Below, piece by piece: positions 1 to 8,006 of a stretch of DNA of 64,000 nucleotides. This DNA is from Bordetella genomosp. 12. GTDB taxonomy: Bacteria > Pseudomonadota > Gammaproteobacteria > Burkholderiales > Burkholderiaceae_B. The notes beneath the pieces are model-generated. The model did not search any database, had not been told where the DNA came from, and saw only the letters and a list, made by a program, of their open reading frames with translations. The stretch's first letter is position 1. Each line of letters opens with the position of its first letter. The DNA lies in assembly GCF_002261355.1 (NCBI RefSeq), contig NZ_NEVU01000002.1:1302001-1366000 (forward strand). Direction: 5' to 3'. A program made the translations under genes and the position numbers.

Positions 1-2
1 GC

Positions 3-383
3 ATCTCCGTACTGGTGAGCACGCATTACATGGACGAAGCCGAGCGGTGCCACAAGCTGGCCTATCTGGCCTACGGGCGCATGCTGGCCCAGGGTACGGC
101 CGAGAGCATCACCGCCAGCCAGCACTTGCAGACCTGGGCCGTGCAAGGCGCCGATCTGGTTCCGCTGGGGCAGTGGCTGCGCGGGCAGCGCGGCGTGGCC
201 CAGACCGTGGCGTTTGGCAATGCGCTGCACGTCAGCGGCGAGGTGGATGGCCCGCTGGAGGACACTTTGCGTCAGGCTGCACAAACGCGCGGCCTGACAA
301 TAGCGCGCGTGCCGACCAGCCTGGAAGACGTCTTCATTTACTTGATGAGCCGCGCCAGCGACAACTTCGGGAGTCAGCCATGA
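3..383 (+). CDS. ABC-2 exporter ATP-binding protein, C-terminal part
   Basis: The gene enters from the left edge, so only the last 126 residues are visible. The frame opens with ISVLVSTHYMDEAERC, the switch (H-loop) region found after Walker B in ABC-2 type export ATPases of the YbhF/CcmA kind, where the histidine senses ATP. The remainder is the usual poorly conserved C-terminal domain. The stop codon overlaps the ATG of the permease (ATGA), so the two are translationally coupled. Walker A and the signature motif lie outside the window. The ATPase should sit on the cytoplasmic face and power the permease that follows. The substrate cannot be told from this fragment. Confidence 0.9.
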   Translation: MSVLVSTHYMDEAERCHKLAYLAYGRMLAQGTAESITASQHLQTWAVQGADLVPLGQWLRGQRGVAQTVAFGNALHVSGEVDGPLEDTLRQAAQTRGLTIARVPTSLEDVFIYLMSRASDNFGSQP

Positions 384-1534
384 ACGCGGCGAGCAGGCAG
401 GGACGGTTGTTCTCCTGGACCCGCTGGTGGAGCATGGTGCTCAAGGAGTTTTTGCAGTTGCGCCGCGACCGCATCACTTTCGGCATGATCATCGTGTTGC
501 CGCTGGTTCAACTGGCGCTGTTCGGCTATGCCATCAATACCGACCCCAAGCAACTGCCGACAGCCGTACTGGCCTCCGATCAAAGCGAATTTACCCGCAG
601 CTATATCGCCGCCATGTCGGCCTCGGATTACTTCAAGATCGTCGAGACCCTGCCTGACGAGGCCAGCGCGCGCCAGGCCTTGGCGCGCGGCGAGGTGTTG
701 TTCGTGGTTTCCATCCCGCCGGATTTCACCCGCAAGCTGCTGCGGGGAGAACGGCCCGCGCTCTTGATCGAGGCCGACGCCACCGACCCGCTGGCCACCG
801 GCATGGCCATCGGCGCGGCAGCGCAACTGGCCGACAGCGTCACGCGCCACGACCTGACCGGCCCCTGGGCCCACCTGGCCGGCGGGCCGCCCGCCTTCGA
901 CGTGCAGGTGCATCGCCTCTATAACGAGGAACAGGTCTCGCAATACAACACCGTGCCCGGCCTGATCGGTATGGTGCTCACGCTCACCCTGGTGATGATT
1001 ACCGGCCTGGCCATGACGCGCGAACGCGAGCGGGGCACGATGGAGAATCTGCTGGCCATGCCCGTCACGCCGCTGGAGGTGATGACGGGCAAGATCATGC
1101 CCTACATCGCCATCGGCCTGATTCAAGCCACGATCACCCTGGCTGCGGCCCGCTTTGTGTTCCACGTGCCCTTCGAGGGCAGCCTGCTGGCCGTCTACCT
1201 CACCACCCTGCTTTTCGTGGCGGCCAACCTCACGGTCGGCATCACCCTGTCATCGGTGGCGCAGAACCAATTGCAGGCCCTGCAACTGGCGATGTTCTAC
1301 TTCCTGCCCAATCTGCTGCTCTCAGGCTTCATGTTTCCGTTCCTGGGCATGCCGGCCTGGGCGCAAGCCATCGGCAACGTGCTGCCGCTGACCTACTACA
1401 ACCGGCTGATTCGCGGCATTCTGCTCAAAGGCAACGGCTGGATCGATCTGTGGCCCAGCATCTGGCCCTTGATCGTCTTCACCCTGGTGGTGATGGGCCT
1501 GGCCCTGCGCTTTTACCGCCGCACTCTGGACTGA
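380..1534 (+). CDS. ABC-2 type transporter permease
   Basis: This 384-residue inner-membrane protein has an N-terminal membrane segment (about residues 30-50), a large periplasmic domain (about 50-190) and five hydrophobic segments in the C-terminal half. That is the YhhJ/YbhS/YbhR topology of ABC-2 permeases. The GLAMTRERERGTMENLLAMPV stretch, in the loop after the second membrane segment, is typical of the family. The start at 380 is chosen because it overlaps the ATPase stop; the longer open frame upstream is only the antiphase shadow of the ATPase gene. With the ATPase and the outer-membrane factor behind it, it resembles HlyD-ABC-ABC-TolC drug or solvent exporters. Confidence 0.92.
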   Translation: MNAASRQGRLFSWTRWWSMVLKEFLQLRRDRITFGMIIVLPLVQLALFGYAINTDPKQLPTAVLASDQSEFTRSYIAAMSASDYFKIVETLPDEASARQALARGEVLFVVSIPPDFTRKLLRGERPALLIEADATDPLATGMAIGAAAQLADSVTRHDLTGPWAHLAGGPPAFDVQVHRLYNEEQVSQYNTVPGLIGMVLTLTLVMITGLAMTRERERGTMENLLAMPVTPLEVMTGKIMPYIAIGLIQATITLAAARFVFHVPFEGSLLAVYLTTLLFVAANLTVGITLSSVAQNQLQALQLAMFYFLPNLLLSGFMFPFLGMPAWAQAIGNVLPLTYYNRLIRGILLKGNGWIDLWPSIWPLIVFTLVVMGLALRFYRRTLD

Positions 1535-1537
1535 CCC

Positions 1538-2992
1538 ATGCCTCATTACGCCAAGATCGCGACCCGACTGCCCTGGCTGTTGCTACTGCTGGCCGGGTGC
1601 GCCGTCGGCCCGGACTTTCAGCGCCCCGCGCCCGACGGCACGCCCCTGGCCGCGCCCGCCCAGGTGGGTCAGGGCAGCGAAATGCAACGCTTGCAGCCGG
1701 GCGCGGATGTGCCGGCACAATGGTGGCGGTTATTCGAATCGCCGGTGCTCGACGGCCTGGTGCGCCAAGCCTTGGCCGACAGCCCCACGCTGGCGCAGGC
1801 ACGCGCCAAACTGACCCAGGCCCGCGAAGCGGCCAATGCCGAGGCAGGGTCGCGGCTATTGCCCGCCGTGGATGCCAAGCTGTCCGGCGTGCGCCAGCGG
1901 GTGGATCCTTCCTCGATGGGCATCGACATGCCCCAGCCCGACCCCTTCGCGCTCTACAACGCCTCTATCGCGGTGTCCTATACGCTGGACATCTGGGGCG
2001 CGGAGCGGCGCGCCGTCGAAGCGTCGCTTGCCGAGGCCGAACGCATGGCCTATGAATGGCAGGCGGCGCGCATGACGCTGGCCGCCAATGTCGTCACCAC
2101 CGCCATCCGGCAGGCCGGGCAGCGCGAAGCGCTGCAGGCGGCCTCGGCCTTGGCCGAGGCGCAGCAGGCGCAATTGCAGATCGTGCGCAAGCGCCTGGAC
2201 GCAGGCGCGGTGGCCGAACGGGAATGGCGCGCTCAGGCCGCGCTCGTGGCGCAGACCCAGGCCCAGTTACCGGCCTTGCGGCAGGAGCTGGCGCGCAGCA
2301 CCCACCAGTTGGCGGTCTACCTGGGCCAGGATCCGGGCAACATGCCAGACACCGGCCTGACCCTGGCCAGCCTGAAGCTGCCGGCAGACATCCCGGTCAG
2401 CCTGCCCTCGGCGCTGGCGCGCCAGCGGCCCGACATCTTGGCCGCCGAAGCCGCGTGGCATCACGCCGCCGCCGAGGTGGGCGTGGCCACGGCCAACCTC
2501 TACCCGCGCCTGACGTTGACCGCCGGCTTTGGATCACAGCGCACGCACACCAACGATCTGAGCAACGGCATCAACATCTGGAACATCGGCCTGGGCCTGG
2601 CCCAACCGCTGTTCCGCGGCGGCGAACTGCGCGCCCGCAAGCGCGGCGCCCAAGCCGCCTATGAGGCCGCCGCGGCCGCTTATCGCGACACGGTGCTGCA
2701 GGGTTGGCAGCAGGTGGCCGACAGCCTGCGCGCCCTCGAGCATGACGCCGAGACGCTGACCCAGCAGCGCCAGGCCGAAGCGCAGACCGAAGCCGTCTAT
2801 ACCATCGCCAGCGGCCAATACCGTGTCGGCGGCATCAGCCAATTGAACTTGCTCGACGCGCAGCGCCAGCTGTTTGCCGCAAGGCGCGACCGCATACAGG
2901 CACAGACCGACCGCTACACCGATACCGCGGCGCTCATGCACGCCCTGGGCGGCGGGTGGTGGAACGAAGCGCCCCCCGAGCCCGGCGTATGA
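1538..2992 (+). CDS. NodT/OprM-family outer-membrane efflux lipoprotein
   Basis: A 484-residue outer-membrane channel subunit. The signal peptide ends in a lipobox (LAGC, Cys21), followed by AVGPDFQRP, the characteristic start of mature NodT/OprM proteins. Two repeated outer-membrane-factor halves follow, rich in long Ala/Gln/Glu helices (about residues 60-260 and 270-470), which trimerise into the TolC-like tunnel. The gene begins 3 bases after the permease stop and belongs to the same operon, so it most likely forms the exit duct of that ABC exporter. A second NodT-family gene lies at 11677-13122. Confidence 0.92.
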   Translation: MPHYAKIATRLPWLLLLLAGCAVGPDFQRPAPDGTPLAAPAQVGQGSEMQRLQPGADVPAQWWRLFESPVLDGLVRQALADSPTLAQARAKLTQAREAANAEAGSRLLPAVDAKLSGVRQRVDPSSMGIDMPQPDPFALYNASIAVSYTLDIWGAERRAVEASLAEAERMAYEWQAARMTLAANVVTTAIRQAGQREALQAASALAEAQQAQLQIVRKRLDAGAVAEREWRAQAALVAQTQAQLPALRQELARSTHQLAVYLGQDPGNMPDTGLTLASLKLPADIPVSLPSALARQRPDILAAEAAWHHAAAEVGVATANLYPRLTLTAGFGSQRTHTNDLSNGINIWNIGLGLAQPLFRGGELRARKRGAQAAYEAAAAAYRDTVLQGWQQVADSLRALEHDAETLTQQRQAEAQTEAVYTIASGQYRVGGISQLNLLDAQRQLFAARRDRIQAQTDRYTDTAALMHALGGGWWNEAPPEPGV

Positions 2993-3022
2993 TGAGGCCT
3001 GTTTCAGCCTTTGCACGCCGTC

Positions 3023-3505
3023 ATGGACGTTTTTGAGCAACTGCAAGACCTGCTGACCCGGCATGGCGCGAGCTATCAACTGCTACGCCACCCGGCCGCG
3101 GGCAAGTCCGTCGAAGTCGCCGCGCTACGCGGCACCCAGGTCAGCCAGGGCGCCAAGGCGCTGGTCTGCCGCATCAAGTTAAGCTCCACGCAGCGCAAGC
3201 ATGTGCTGGCGGTCTTCCCCGCCGATGCCCAGGCCGATCTGCAAGCCATTGCCCAGGTCACCGGCGGCAAAAAGGCCGCGCTCGCCTCGCAAGAACTGGC
3301 GCGCGAACTGACCGGTTGCGAGATCGGCGCCATCCCGCCGTTTTCGTTCAACCCCGAACTGCATCTGATCGTCGACCCCACGCTGCGCCAGCGCCACGAA
3401 GCAATCGTGTTCAATGCCGGGCGCCTGGATGCGTCCATTCTGCTGCGCACGGAAGATTATTTCCGCATCGCGCAGCCGGACATCGCCAGTTTCGTGCGCA
3501 CTTGA
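3023..3505 (+). CDS. YbaK/EbsC-family aminoacyl-tRNA editing protein
   Basis: A 160-residue single-domain protein of the YbaK/ProX family, which hydrolyses misacylated tRNAs (Cys-tRNA-Pro for YbaK, Ala-tRNA-Pro for ProX). Family features visible are the VAALRGTQVSQGAKALVCRI segment with the catalytic-region lysine, the VTGGKKAALAS substrate loop, and GCEIGAIPPF near residue 105. ATG at 3023 is preferred over an in-frame TTG at 3011. It ends one base before the NRDE gene, so the two are probably co-transcribed. Whether it edits Cys- or Ala-tRNA-Pro cannot be decided from the sequence. Confidence 0.85.
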   Translation: MDVFEQLQDLLTRHGASYQLLRHPAAGKSVEVAALRGTQVSQGAKALVCRIKLSSTQRKHVLAVFPADAQADLQAIAQVTGGKKAALASQELARELTGCEIGAIPPFSFNPELHLIVDPTLRQRHEAIVFNAGRLDASILLRTEDYFRIAQPDIASFVRT

Positions 3506-3506
3506 T

Positions 3507-4280
3507 ATGTGCCTGGCCGTCATTGCCCTGAATCAGGTCGCCGGCATTCCGGTGCTCATCGCCGCCAACCGCGATGAGTTCCATGCCCGCCCCACCGCAC
3601 CGGCGGCAGCCTGGCCTGGCGAGCCACGCGTTTATGCCGGACGCGACCTGCGAGCCGGCGGCACGTGGATGGGCACGGCCGACAACGGCCGTTACGCCGT
3701 CGTCACCAATTACCGCGAAGTCGGCCGGCAGATCGCCGAGGCGCCCTCGCGCGGCGCCCTGGTCGAGCGCTATCTGGCTGGCGGCATGGCCGCGCGCGAT
3801 TATATTTTTGAGGTGGCGCGCCAGGGCGCGGCCTATAACGGCTTCAACCTCATCATCGGCGATGCGCAGGGCGCCTGGTATTACGGCAACCGGGATGCGG
3901 CCCCGCGCGCGCTGGACAACGGCATCCATGCCCTGTCCAACCATCTGCTGGACACCCCCTGGCCCAAACTGGTGCGTCTCAAATCCGCCGTGGCGCAGGT
4001 CCTTGCCCACGGCCCGCAACCGGACCTGCCCGCGCTATTCGCCGCCCTGGCGGACCGCACGGCGGCCGATGACGCCGCGCTGCCCCGGACCGGGCTGTCC
4101 CTGGCCCGCGAACGGCTCTTGAGCAGCCCCTTCATTGTCAGCCCCGACTATGGCACGCGGTGCTCCACCGTCATGCTATGGCGCGATAATGGGCAAGGCG
4201 AGTTGCATGAAAGGCGTTTCACGCCCGAGGCATGTCTGGCTGGCGAATCCGACCTGACATTCTCCCTGCGCGCGCCCTGA
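3507..4280 (+). CDS. NRDE-family (TANGO2-like) protein
   Basis: A 257-residue protein starting MCLAVIALN with the diagnostic NRDE tetrapeptide at residues 21-24, then a WMG motif and an N-Y-R-E segment. The second residue is cysteine, as in N-terminal-nucleophile-like members of this family. Bacterial NRDE proteins and the eukaryotic homologue TANGO2 have been linked to haem handling and lipid metabolism, but the reaction is unsettled. The start is fixed by the MCLxxxA N terminus and lies one base after the YbaK-like gene's stop. The longer open frame upstream is a shadow. Cytoplasmic; no signal peptide. Confidence 0.88.
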   Translation: MCLAVIALNQVAGIPVLIAANRDEFHARPTAPAAAWPGEPRVYAGRDLRAGGTWMGTADNGRYAVVTNYREVGRQIAEAPSRGALVERYLAGGMAARDYIFEVARQGAAYNGFNLIIGDAQGAWYYGNRDAAPRALDNGIHALSNHLLDTPWPKLVRLKSAVAQVLAHGPQPDLPALFAALADRTAADDAALPRTGLSLARERLLSSPFIVSPDYGTRCSTVMLWRDNGQGELHERRFTPEACLAGESDLTFSLRAP

Positions 4281-4397
4281 CAGCACGGCAATCGAGCCGA
4301 ACAGGCACTTGCCTGCCCGTGCGCGATCCCCTTCGGCGTGCAATCCGCACCGGGCATTCGGCCCGGCGGCGATTGCCTCATTTGAGGAGTACCCATC

Positions 4398-4841
4398 ATG
4401 AAGCAACATGGCAAACAAGCATTGGCCGCGGCGCTGTTGACCGCCGGCCTGATGGCCGCCAGCGGCGCGGCGCTGGCTCAACCGTCGCCCGCCAATCTGC
4501 CGCAAGTCCAGCAGCAAGGCGACGTGCGGTTTCTGTCCGGGGGAATAGGCGAAGGCCAATCCGATGCCTTCAAGGCCGCGGCCAGCCAATACCGCCTGAT
4601 GCTCACTTTTGCGCAACGCGCCGCCGGCGGCAGCGCGCAATACCTGGCCGACATCCCCGTCGAGATCAGCAATGCGCACCAACAGGTCGTCCTGAAAACC
4701 GTGGCGCAGGGCCCCTTCCTGCTAGCCAACCTGCCGGCGGGCAATTACACCGTCAAGGCCTCGTCCAATGGGCAGACCAAAACGCAGCAAGTCAACGTCG
4801 GCGCCTCGGGCACCGCGCGCGCGATTTTCGAATGGCAATGA
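4398..4841 (+). CDS. Secreted protein with carboxypeptidase-regulatory-like fold (hypothetical)
   Basis: A 147-residue exported protein. The signal peptide runs to about residue 27 (SGAALA-Q). The C-terminal 60 residues (DIPVEISN, LANLPAGNYTVKASSNGQ, ARAIFEW) look like a beta-sandwich of the carboxypeptidase-regulatory/CNA-B kind, where PAGxYTV is the recurrent motif. An aggagt ribosome site precedes the ATG. It stands alone, 117 bases after the NRDE gene, and faces the convergent MAPEG gene. I do not recognise a function; a periplasmic binding or stress role is possible. The fold assignment rests on motif resemblance only. Confidence 0.7.
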   Translation: MKQHGKQALAAALLTAGLMAASGAALAQPSPANLPQVQQQGDVRFLSGGIGEGQSDAFKAAASQYRLMLTFAQRAAGGSAQYLADIPVEISNAHQQVVLKTVAQGPFLLANLPAGNYTVKASSNGQTKTQQVNVGASGTARAIFEWQ

Positions 4842-4853
4842 CGCCGGCCCGGC

Positions 4854-5231
4854 TCAGCGCGCGCCCGCAAACAGGATCAGGACATTGAGGATGAGCGCTG
4901 CCAGCCAGGCCAGCGAACGCAGGGTGCCGTGGCCGCCCACGTACAGGGCGAGATAGACCAGGCGCACCACGACCCAGGCGCCCATGAGCACCCCCAGGTG
5001 CTGCACGGGCGCCTGGTTGTAAAGCGCAAACAACACCGCGGCAAAGAAGAAAGGCAAGGCTTCGAAGCTATTGGCCTGAGCCGCGTTGGCGCGGCCCCGC
5101 CAACCCTGTTGCGCCTGCAGCCAGGGCCGCGGATCGCGATTATCGAACCCCCGCCCGCCAGCCTTGCTGGCGATCGCCGCCACCAGAGGCAGCAAGGCGG
5201 CGGCCAGCATCAACCAGGCAATGTGCGTCAT
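4854..5231 (-). CDS. MAPEG-family membrane protein
   Basis: A 125-residue protein with four membrane helices and the RANAAQANSFEALPFFF signature of bacterial MAPEG proteins (membrane-associated proteins in eicosanoid and glutathione metabolism). In that motif Arg, Asn and Glu line the active-site region of the eukaryotic enzymes. Bacterial members are commonly annotated as glutathione-transferase-like, mostly without biochemical proof. The gene is a lone minus-strand unit, converging on the secreted protein gene with a 12-base gap. Confidence 0.85.
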   Translation of the reverse strand: MTHIAWLMLAAALLPLVAAIASKAGGRGFDNRDPRPWLQAQQGWRGRANAAQANSFEALPFFFAAVLFALYNQAPVQHLGVLMGAWVVVRLVYLALYVGGHGTLRSLAWLAALILNVLILFAGAR

Positions 5232-5369
5232 GCGTCATCCTTTGCGCCGGCGCCATGCCGGCCAGTCCACACCTTACACCGCCGGCGCGGCCCGTGAAGG
5301 CTTTTTGCGTCGACACCGCCGGGGCTGGCGGCCTGCCTACAATGCCGGATTGCTCCGGACGACACCCGC

Positions 5370-6185
5370 ATGACTGCCTGCCTGCCCTGGATTCTGATCT
5401 TTCCGGCCTATGCCCTGCTCTGGTGGCCGCCCGCCTACAAACCGGCAGCGGGGCTGATGCTGGCGGGCCTGGCGGGCGCGGCCTGGCAGCACTGGCTCGA
5501 CCCGGCCGCGCTGCTTGCCTTTGGCCTGTTGCTGGTCAGCGCCGCGCTGCAGCACCGCCGCCGCAGCGCTTTGGCAGGCCACGCCCTGTTCATCCTGACC
5601 GCCTTGGCGCTGGCCCTGCATGCCCTGCCCGGCTTTCACAATCCCCTGGCCATCGACGCCGTGCTCAAGCCGGGCTCGGCGCCGCTGCGCATGTATCTCA
5701 ATCTGGATAAGCCGCTGATCGCCTGGTGGGTGCTGCTCGTGATGGCGCCACCCCTGTTGCGTCAGGGCTGGCGGCCCAGCCTGCTCAGCGGCCTGAGCGC
5801 CGGCCTGGGTGCGGGCCTGGTGTGCCTGGGCACGGCCTGGATCTGCGGGGTCATCGAGTGGTCGCCCGGTTGGCCCGCCGCAGGCTGGCTGTGGTTGCTC
5901 AACAATGCCTTGCTGGTCACGCTGGCCGAGGAAGCGTTCTTCCGCGGGTATCTGCAGCGCCTTTTAAGCCGCCGCATGGGCGCCGCGGGCGCGTGCTGCG
6001 CCGCCGCGCTGCTGTTCGGTTTGGCGCATTACGCCGGCGGGCCCGCGCTGGTGGCACTGGCCACGGTCGCGGGGCTTTTCTATGGCTGGGCCTATCAGCG
6101 CGGCGGCCTGGCCGCCGCTGTCCTGGCGCATCTGTTGCTCAATACCGCCCACTTTCTCTTCTTCAGCTACCCGGCGCTGGCCTAG
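5370..6185 (+). CDS. CPBP-family intramembrane metalloprotease
   Basis: A 271-residue polytopic membrane protein with the three Abi/CPBP motifs in order: EEAFFRG (Glu187, Glu188, Arg192), FGLAHY (His220) and HLLLN (His254, Asn258). In Rce1-like enzymes the glutamates and histidines form the intramembrane protease centre. Bacterial members include bacteriocin self-immunity proteins and prenyl-protein-type proteases. The first 120 residues are extra hydrophobic segments without recognisable motifs. The gene converges on arfB with a 4-base overlap. Its substrate is unknown and no bacteriocin gene is nearby. Confidence 0.88.
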   Translation: MTACLPWILIFPAYALLWWPPAYKPAAGLMLAGLAGAAWQHWLDPAALLAFGLLLVSAALQHRRRSALAGHALFILTALALALHALPGFHNPLAIDAVLKPGSAPLRMYLNLDKPLIAWWVLLVMAPPLLRQGWRPSLLSGLSAGLGAGLVCLGTAWICGVIEWSPGWPAAGWLWLLNNALLVTLAEEAFFRGYLQRLLSRRMGAAGACCAAALLFGLAHYAGGPALVALATVAGLFYGWAYQRGGLAAAVLAHLLLNTAHFLFFSYPALA

Positions 6186-6598
6186 TCGTCGCCCACCCGG
6201 CTGCGCAGCCGCTTCACATCGCCTCGCTGCACCTTGCGCTGGACGCGGCGCCGCTGCGACGCCTTGGTCGGGCGCGTGGCCCGGCGCGTGGGATGCGTGA
6301 ACAGCGCCTGGCGCAATAGCGCCAGCAGGCGCTCGACGGCATCGGCGCGATTCTTGTCCTGGCTGCGGTAAGCCTGCGCCTTGATCACCAACACGCCCTC
6401 CTTGGAAAGACGGCGGTCGGCCAGGCCCAGTATGGCCGCCTTGACGGGCTCGGGCAGCGACGAGGCGGGCACGTCAAAACGCAGATGCACCGCGCTGGAG
6501 ACTTTGTTGACGTTCTGCCCGCCCGCGCCCTGGGCCCGGATCATGCCGAAATCCAGTTCGCGTTCGTCCAGGTAAAGAGAGTCCTGAATATGCAGCAT
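6182..6598 (-). CDS. arfB: Alternative ribosome-rescue factor ArfB (YaeJ)
   Basis: A 138-residue peptidyl-tRNA hydrolase that enters stalled, stop-codonless ribosomes and releases the peptide. The GGQ catalytic tripeptide is at residues 26-28 within RAQGAGGQNVNKVSSAVHLR. The C-terminal tail is strongly basic (RRATRPTKASQRRRVQRK), as required for ArfB to occupy the empty mRNA channel and distinguishing it from release factors RF1/RF2. The start is set at MLHIQDS because the GGQ domain begins there; the open frame runs far upstream without homology. Confidence 0.93.
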   Translation of the reverse strand: MLHIQDSLYLDERELDFGMIRAQGAGGQNVNKVSSAVHLRFDVPASSLPEPVKAAILGLADRRLSKEGVLVIKAQAYRSQDKNRADAVERLLALLRQALFTHPTRRATRPTKASQRRRVQRKVQRGDVKRLRSRVGDD

Positions 6599-6772
6599 CG
6601 ATGTTGCGCCAGCCCGTTGAAAACAGAATTTAACCATGCCGGGACCGTCTGCCCTGGCCAGCCGCCGGCAGGGCGGGCCGCGACGCGGCGGCCTCGCCAA
6701 GCTGGCCGGGGCCACAAACGGTAAAATGGCGGTTTGCGTTTTCCCGGTTTGGGCGCTGGCCCCCGGATTCTC

Positions 6773-7405
6773 ATGACTTACTCCGCCAAAGAAATCTTCA
6801 AGACGCTGCAGGGCGAAGGCGCCCAGGCCGGGCGAGCGGCGGTGTTTTGCCGTTTCTCGGGCTGCAATCTGTGGTCGGGTCGCGAGAGCGATCGCGCCAC
6901 GGCCGCCTGTACTTTTTGCGATACCGATTTCGTCGGCACCAACGGCGAAGGCGGCGGCAAATTCCGCGATGCTCAGGCGCTGGCCGCCACACTGGCCCAG
7001 ACCTGGGGGCCGCAGACGGCGGGCCGTTATGTCGTGTTTACCGGCGGCGAGCCATTGCTGCAGCTCGATGCGGCCCTGATCGACGCCGTCCATGCGCAAG
7101 GCTTTACCATCGCCATCGAAACCAATGGCACCCTGCCCGTGCCGGCCGGCGTGGACTGGATCTGCGTCAGTCCCAAGGGACGCGCGCCGGTCGTGCAAAC
7201 GCGCGGACAGGAACTCAAGCTGGTGTTTCCGCAAGCCGATACGCCGCCCGAGGCCTTTGCCGATTTGGCGTTCGAACATTTTTTCCTGCAGCCCATGGAC
7301 GGCCCGCAACGTCTGGCCAACACCGAAGCTGCGGTGCGTTATTGCATGGCCCACCCGCAATGGCGGCTGAGTGTGCAAACCCATAAATACATAGGCATTC
7401 CATGA
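6773..7405 (+). CDS. queE: 7-carboxy-7-deazaguanine synthase QueE
   Basis: A 210-residue radical-SAM enzyme converting 6-carboxytetrahydropterin to 7-carboxy-7-deazaguanine in queuosine (preQ0) synthesis. The iron-sulphur cysteines are Cys31, Cys46 and Cys49, a C-x14-C-x2-C arrangement. This differs from the canonical CxxxCxxC and matches the variant I recall for Burkholderia QueE. FTGGEPLLQ (the GGE SAM motif) and IETNGT follow. The start is ATG 6773, giving MTYSAKEIFKTLQGEG, the usual N terminus. queD begins 28 bases downstream, so the pair forms an operon. The divergent neighbour is arfB. Confidence 0.95.
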   Translation: MTYSAKEIFKTLQGEGAQAGRAAVFCRFSGCNLWSGRESDRATAACTFCDTDFVGTNGEGGGKFRDAQALAATLAQTWGPQTAGRYVVFTGGEPLLQLDAALIDAVHAQGFTIAIETNGTLPVPAGVDWICVSPKGRAPVVQTRGQELKLVFPQADTPPEAFADLAFEHFFLQPMDGPQRLANTEAAVRYCMAHPQWRLSVQTHKYIGIP

Positions 7406-7433
7406 TTGTCCGATTCACGCGCGGGGGCCGCCC

Positions 7434-7880
7434 TTGATTTCCGTCACCCGCAGGCTGGAGTTCGATGCCGGCCACCGCATCCCCGATCACCGCAGCCAGT
7501 GCCGCAATCTGCACGGCCATCGTTACGTCCTGGAGTTGACCCTGACGGGCGACGTCGTGCAGACGCCCGGCCAATCCGATACCGGCATGGTGATGGATTT
7601 CTCTGACATCAAGCACATCGCCAAAACCCATGTGGTCGATGTCTGGGACCATGCTTTTCTGGTCTATGAGGGCGATACGGCCGTGCGCGATTTTCTGGCG
7701 ACGCTGCCTGGCCACAAAACCGTCGTGCTGGACCGCATCCCGACGGCCGAAAACCTTGCCGCGGTCATCTTCGGCCTGCTCGCGCCGCATTATGACAACG
7801 CCTACGGCCACGCGCTGCGCCTGTCCCGGGTACGTTTGTTCGAGACGCCCAACTGCTGGGCCGACTGCGACGGCAAATAA
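7434..7880 (+). CDS. queD: 6-carboxytetrahydropterin synthase QueD
   Basis: A 148-residue enzyme that makes 6-carboxytetrahydropterin from dihydroneopterin triphosphate, one step before QueE. Zinc ligands are His14, His27 and His29 (FDAGHR, NLHGHRY), with catalytic Cys23 between them. Downstream are VWDHAFLVYE and PTAENLA, matching the family. Translation appears to start at TTG 7434, preceded by a gggggcc purine run; no in-frame ATG or GTG lies between the queE stop and this site. A rho-independent terminator follows the stop directly, ending the queED operon. Confidence 0.94.
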   Translation: MISVTRRLEFDAGHRIPDHRSQCRNLHGHRYVLELTLTGDVVQTPGQSDTGMVMDFSDIKHIAKTHVVDVWDHAFLVYEGDTAVRDFLATLPGHKTVVLDRIPTAENLAAVIFGLLAPHYDNAYGHALRLSRVRLFETPNCWADCDGK

Positions 7881-7886
7881 GCTTCA

Positions 7887-7908
7887 AGCGCCCGCCGGGC
7901 GCTTTTTT
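7887..7908 (+). terminator. Rho-independent terminator after queD
   Basis: A perfect 7-bp stem AGCGCCC/GGGCGCT (7887-7893 with 7897-7903), loop GCC, runs straight into a tract of T residues to 7908. It starts 7 bases after the queD stop and separates queED from the marR operon. Confidence 0.9.
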
Positions 7909-7964
7909 CATGGCGGCGTCAGCTTTCCACCAATAGACGGAATCCATCAGAATTATTGCTATTT

Positions 7965-7999
7965 CCTATTTATTAGCTTCCTACTAAATAGGATACAAT
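7965..7999 (+). promoter_or_regulatory. Probable MarR operator and promoter
   Basis: CCTATTTATTAG (7965-7976) and CTACTAAATAGG (7981-7992) form an inverted repeat matching at 11 of 12 positions around a 4-base centre. The stretch is strikingly AT-rich compared with its surroundings. It sits immediately upstream of a TACAAT hexamer (7994-7999) that could serve as the -10 element. MarR dimers bind palindromes of about this size, so autorepression of the marR-efflux operon is the natural reading. The binding itself is inferred. Confidence 0.75.
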
Positions 8000-8006
8000 G
8001 TGATTC

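Noticed and set aside
374-1165. Long minus-strand open frame opposite the ABC permease
   Set aside because: His/Gln/Gly-rich composition without hydrophobic pattern or motif is typical of antisense frames in GC-rich genes; the plus strand carries a coherent permease.
6599-6772. Possible preQ1 riboswitch before queE
   Set aside because: I looked for the short preQ1-I aptamer pattern (GC stem, A-rich tail) and found none; only a TAAAAT hexamer at 6722-6727 near the start, too weak to claim.
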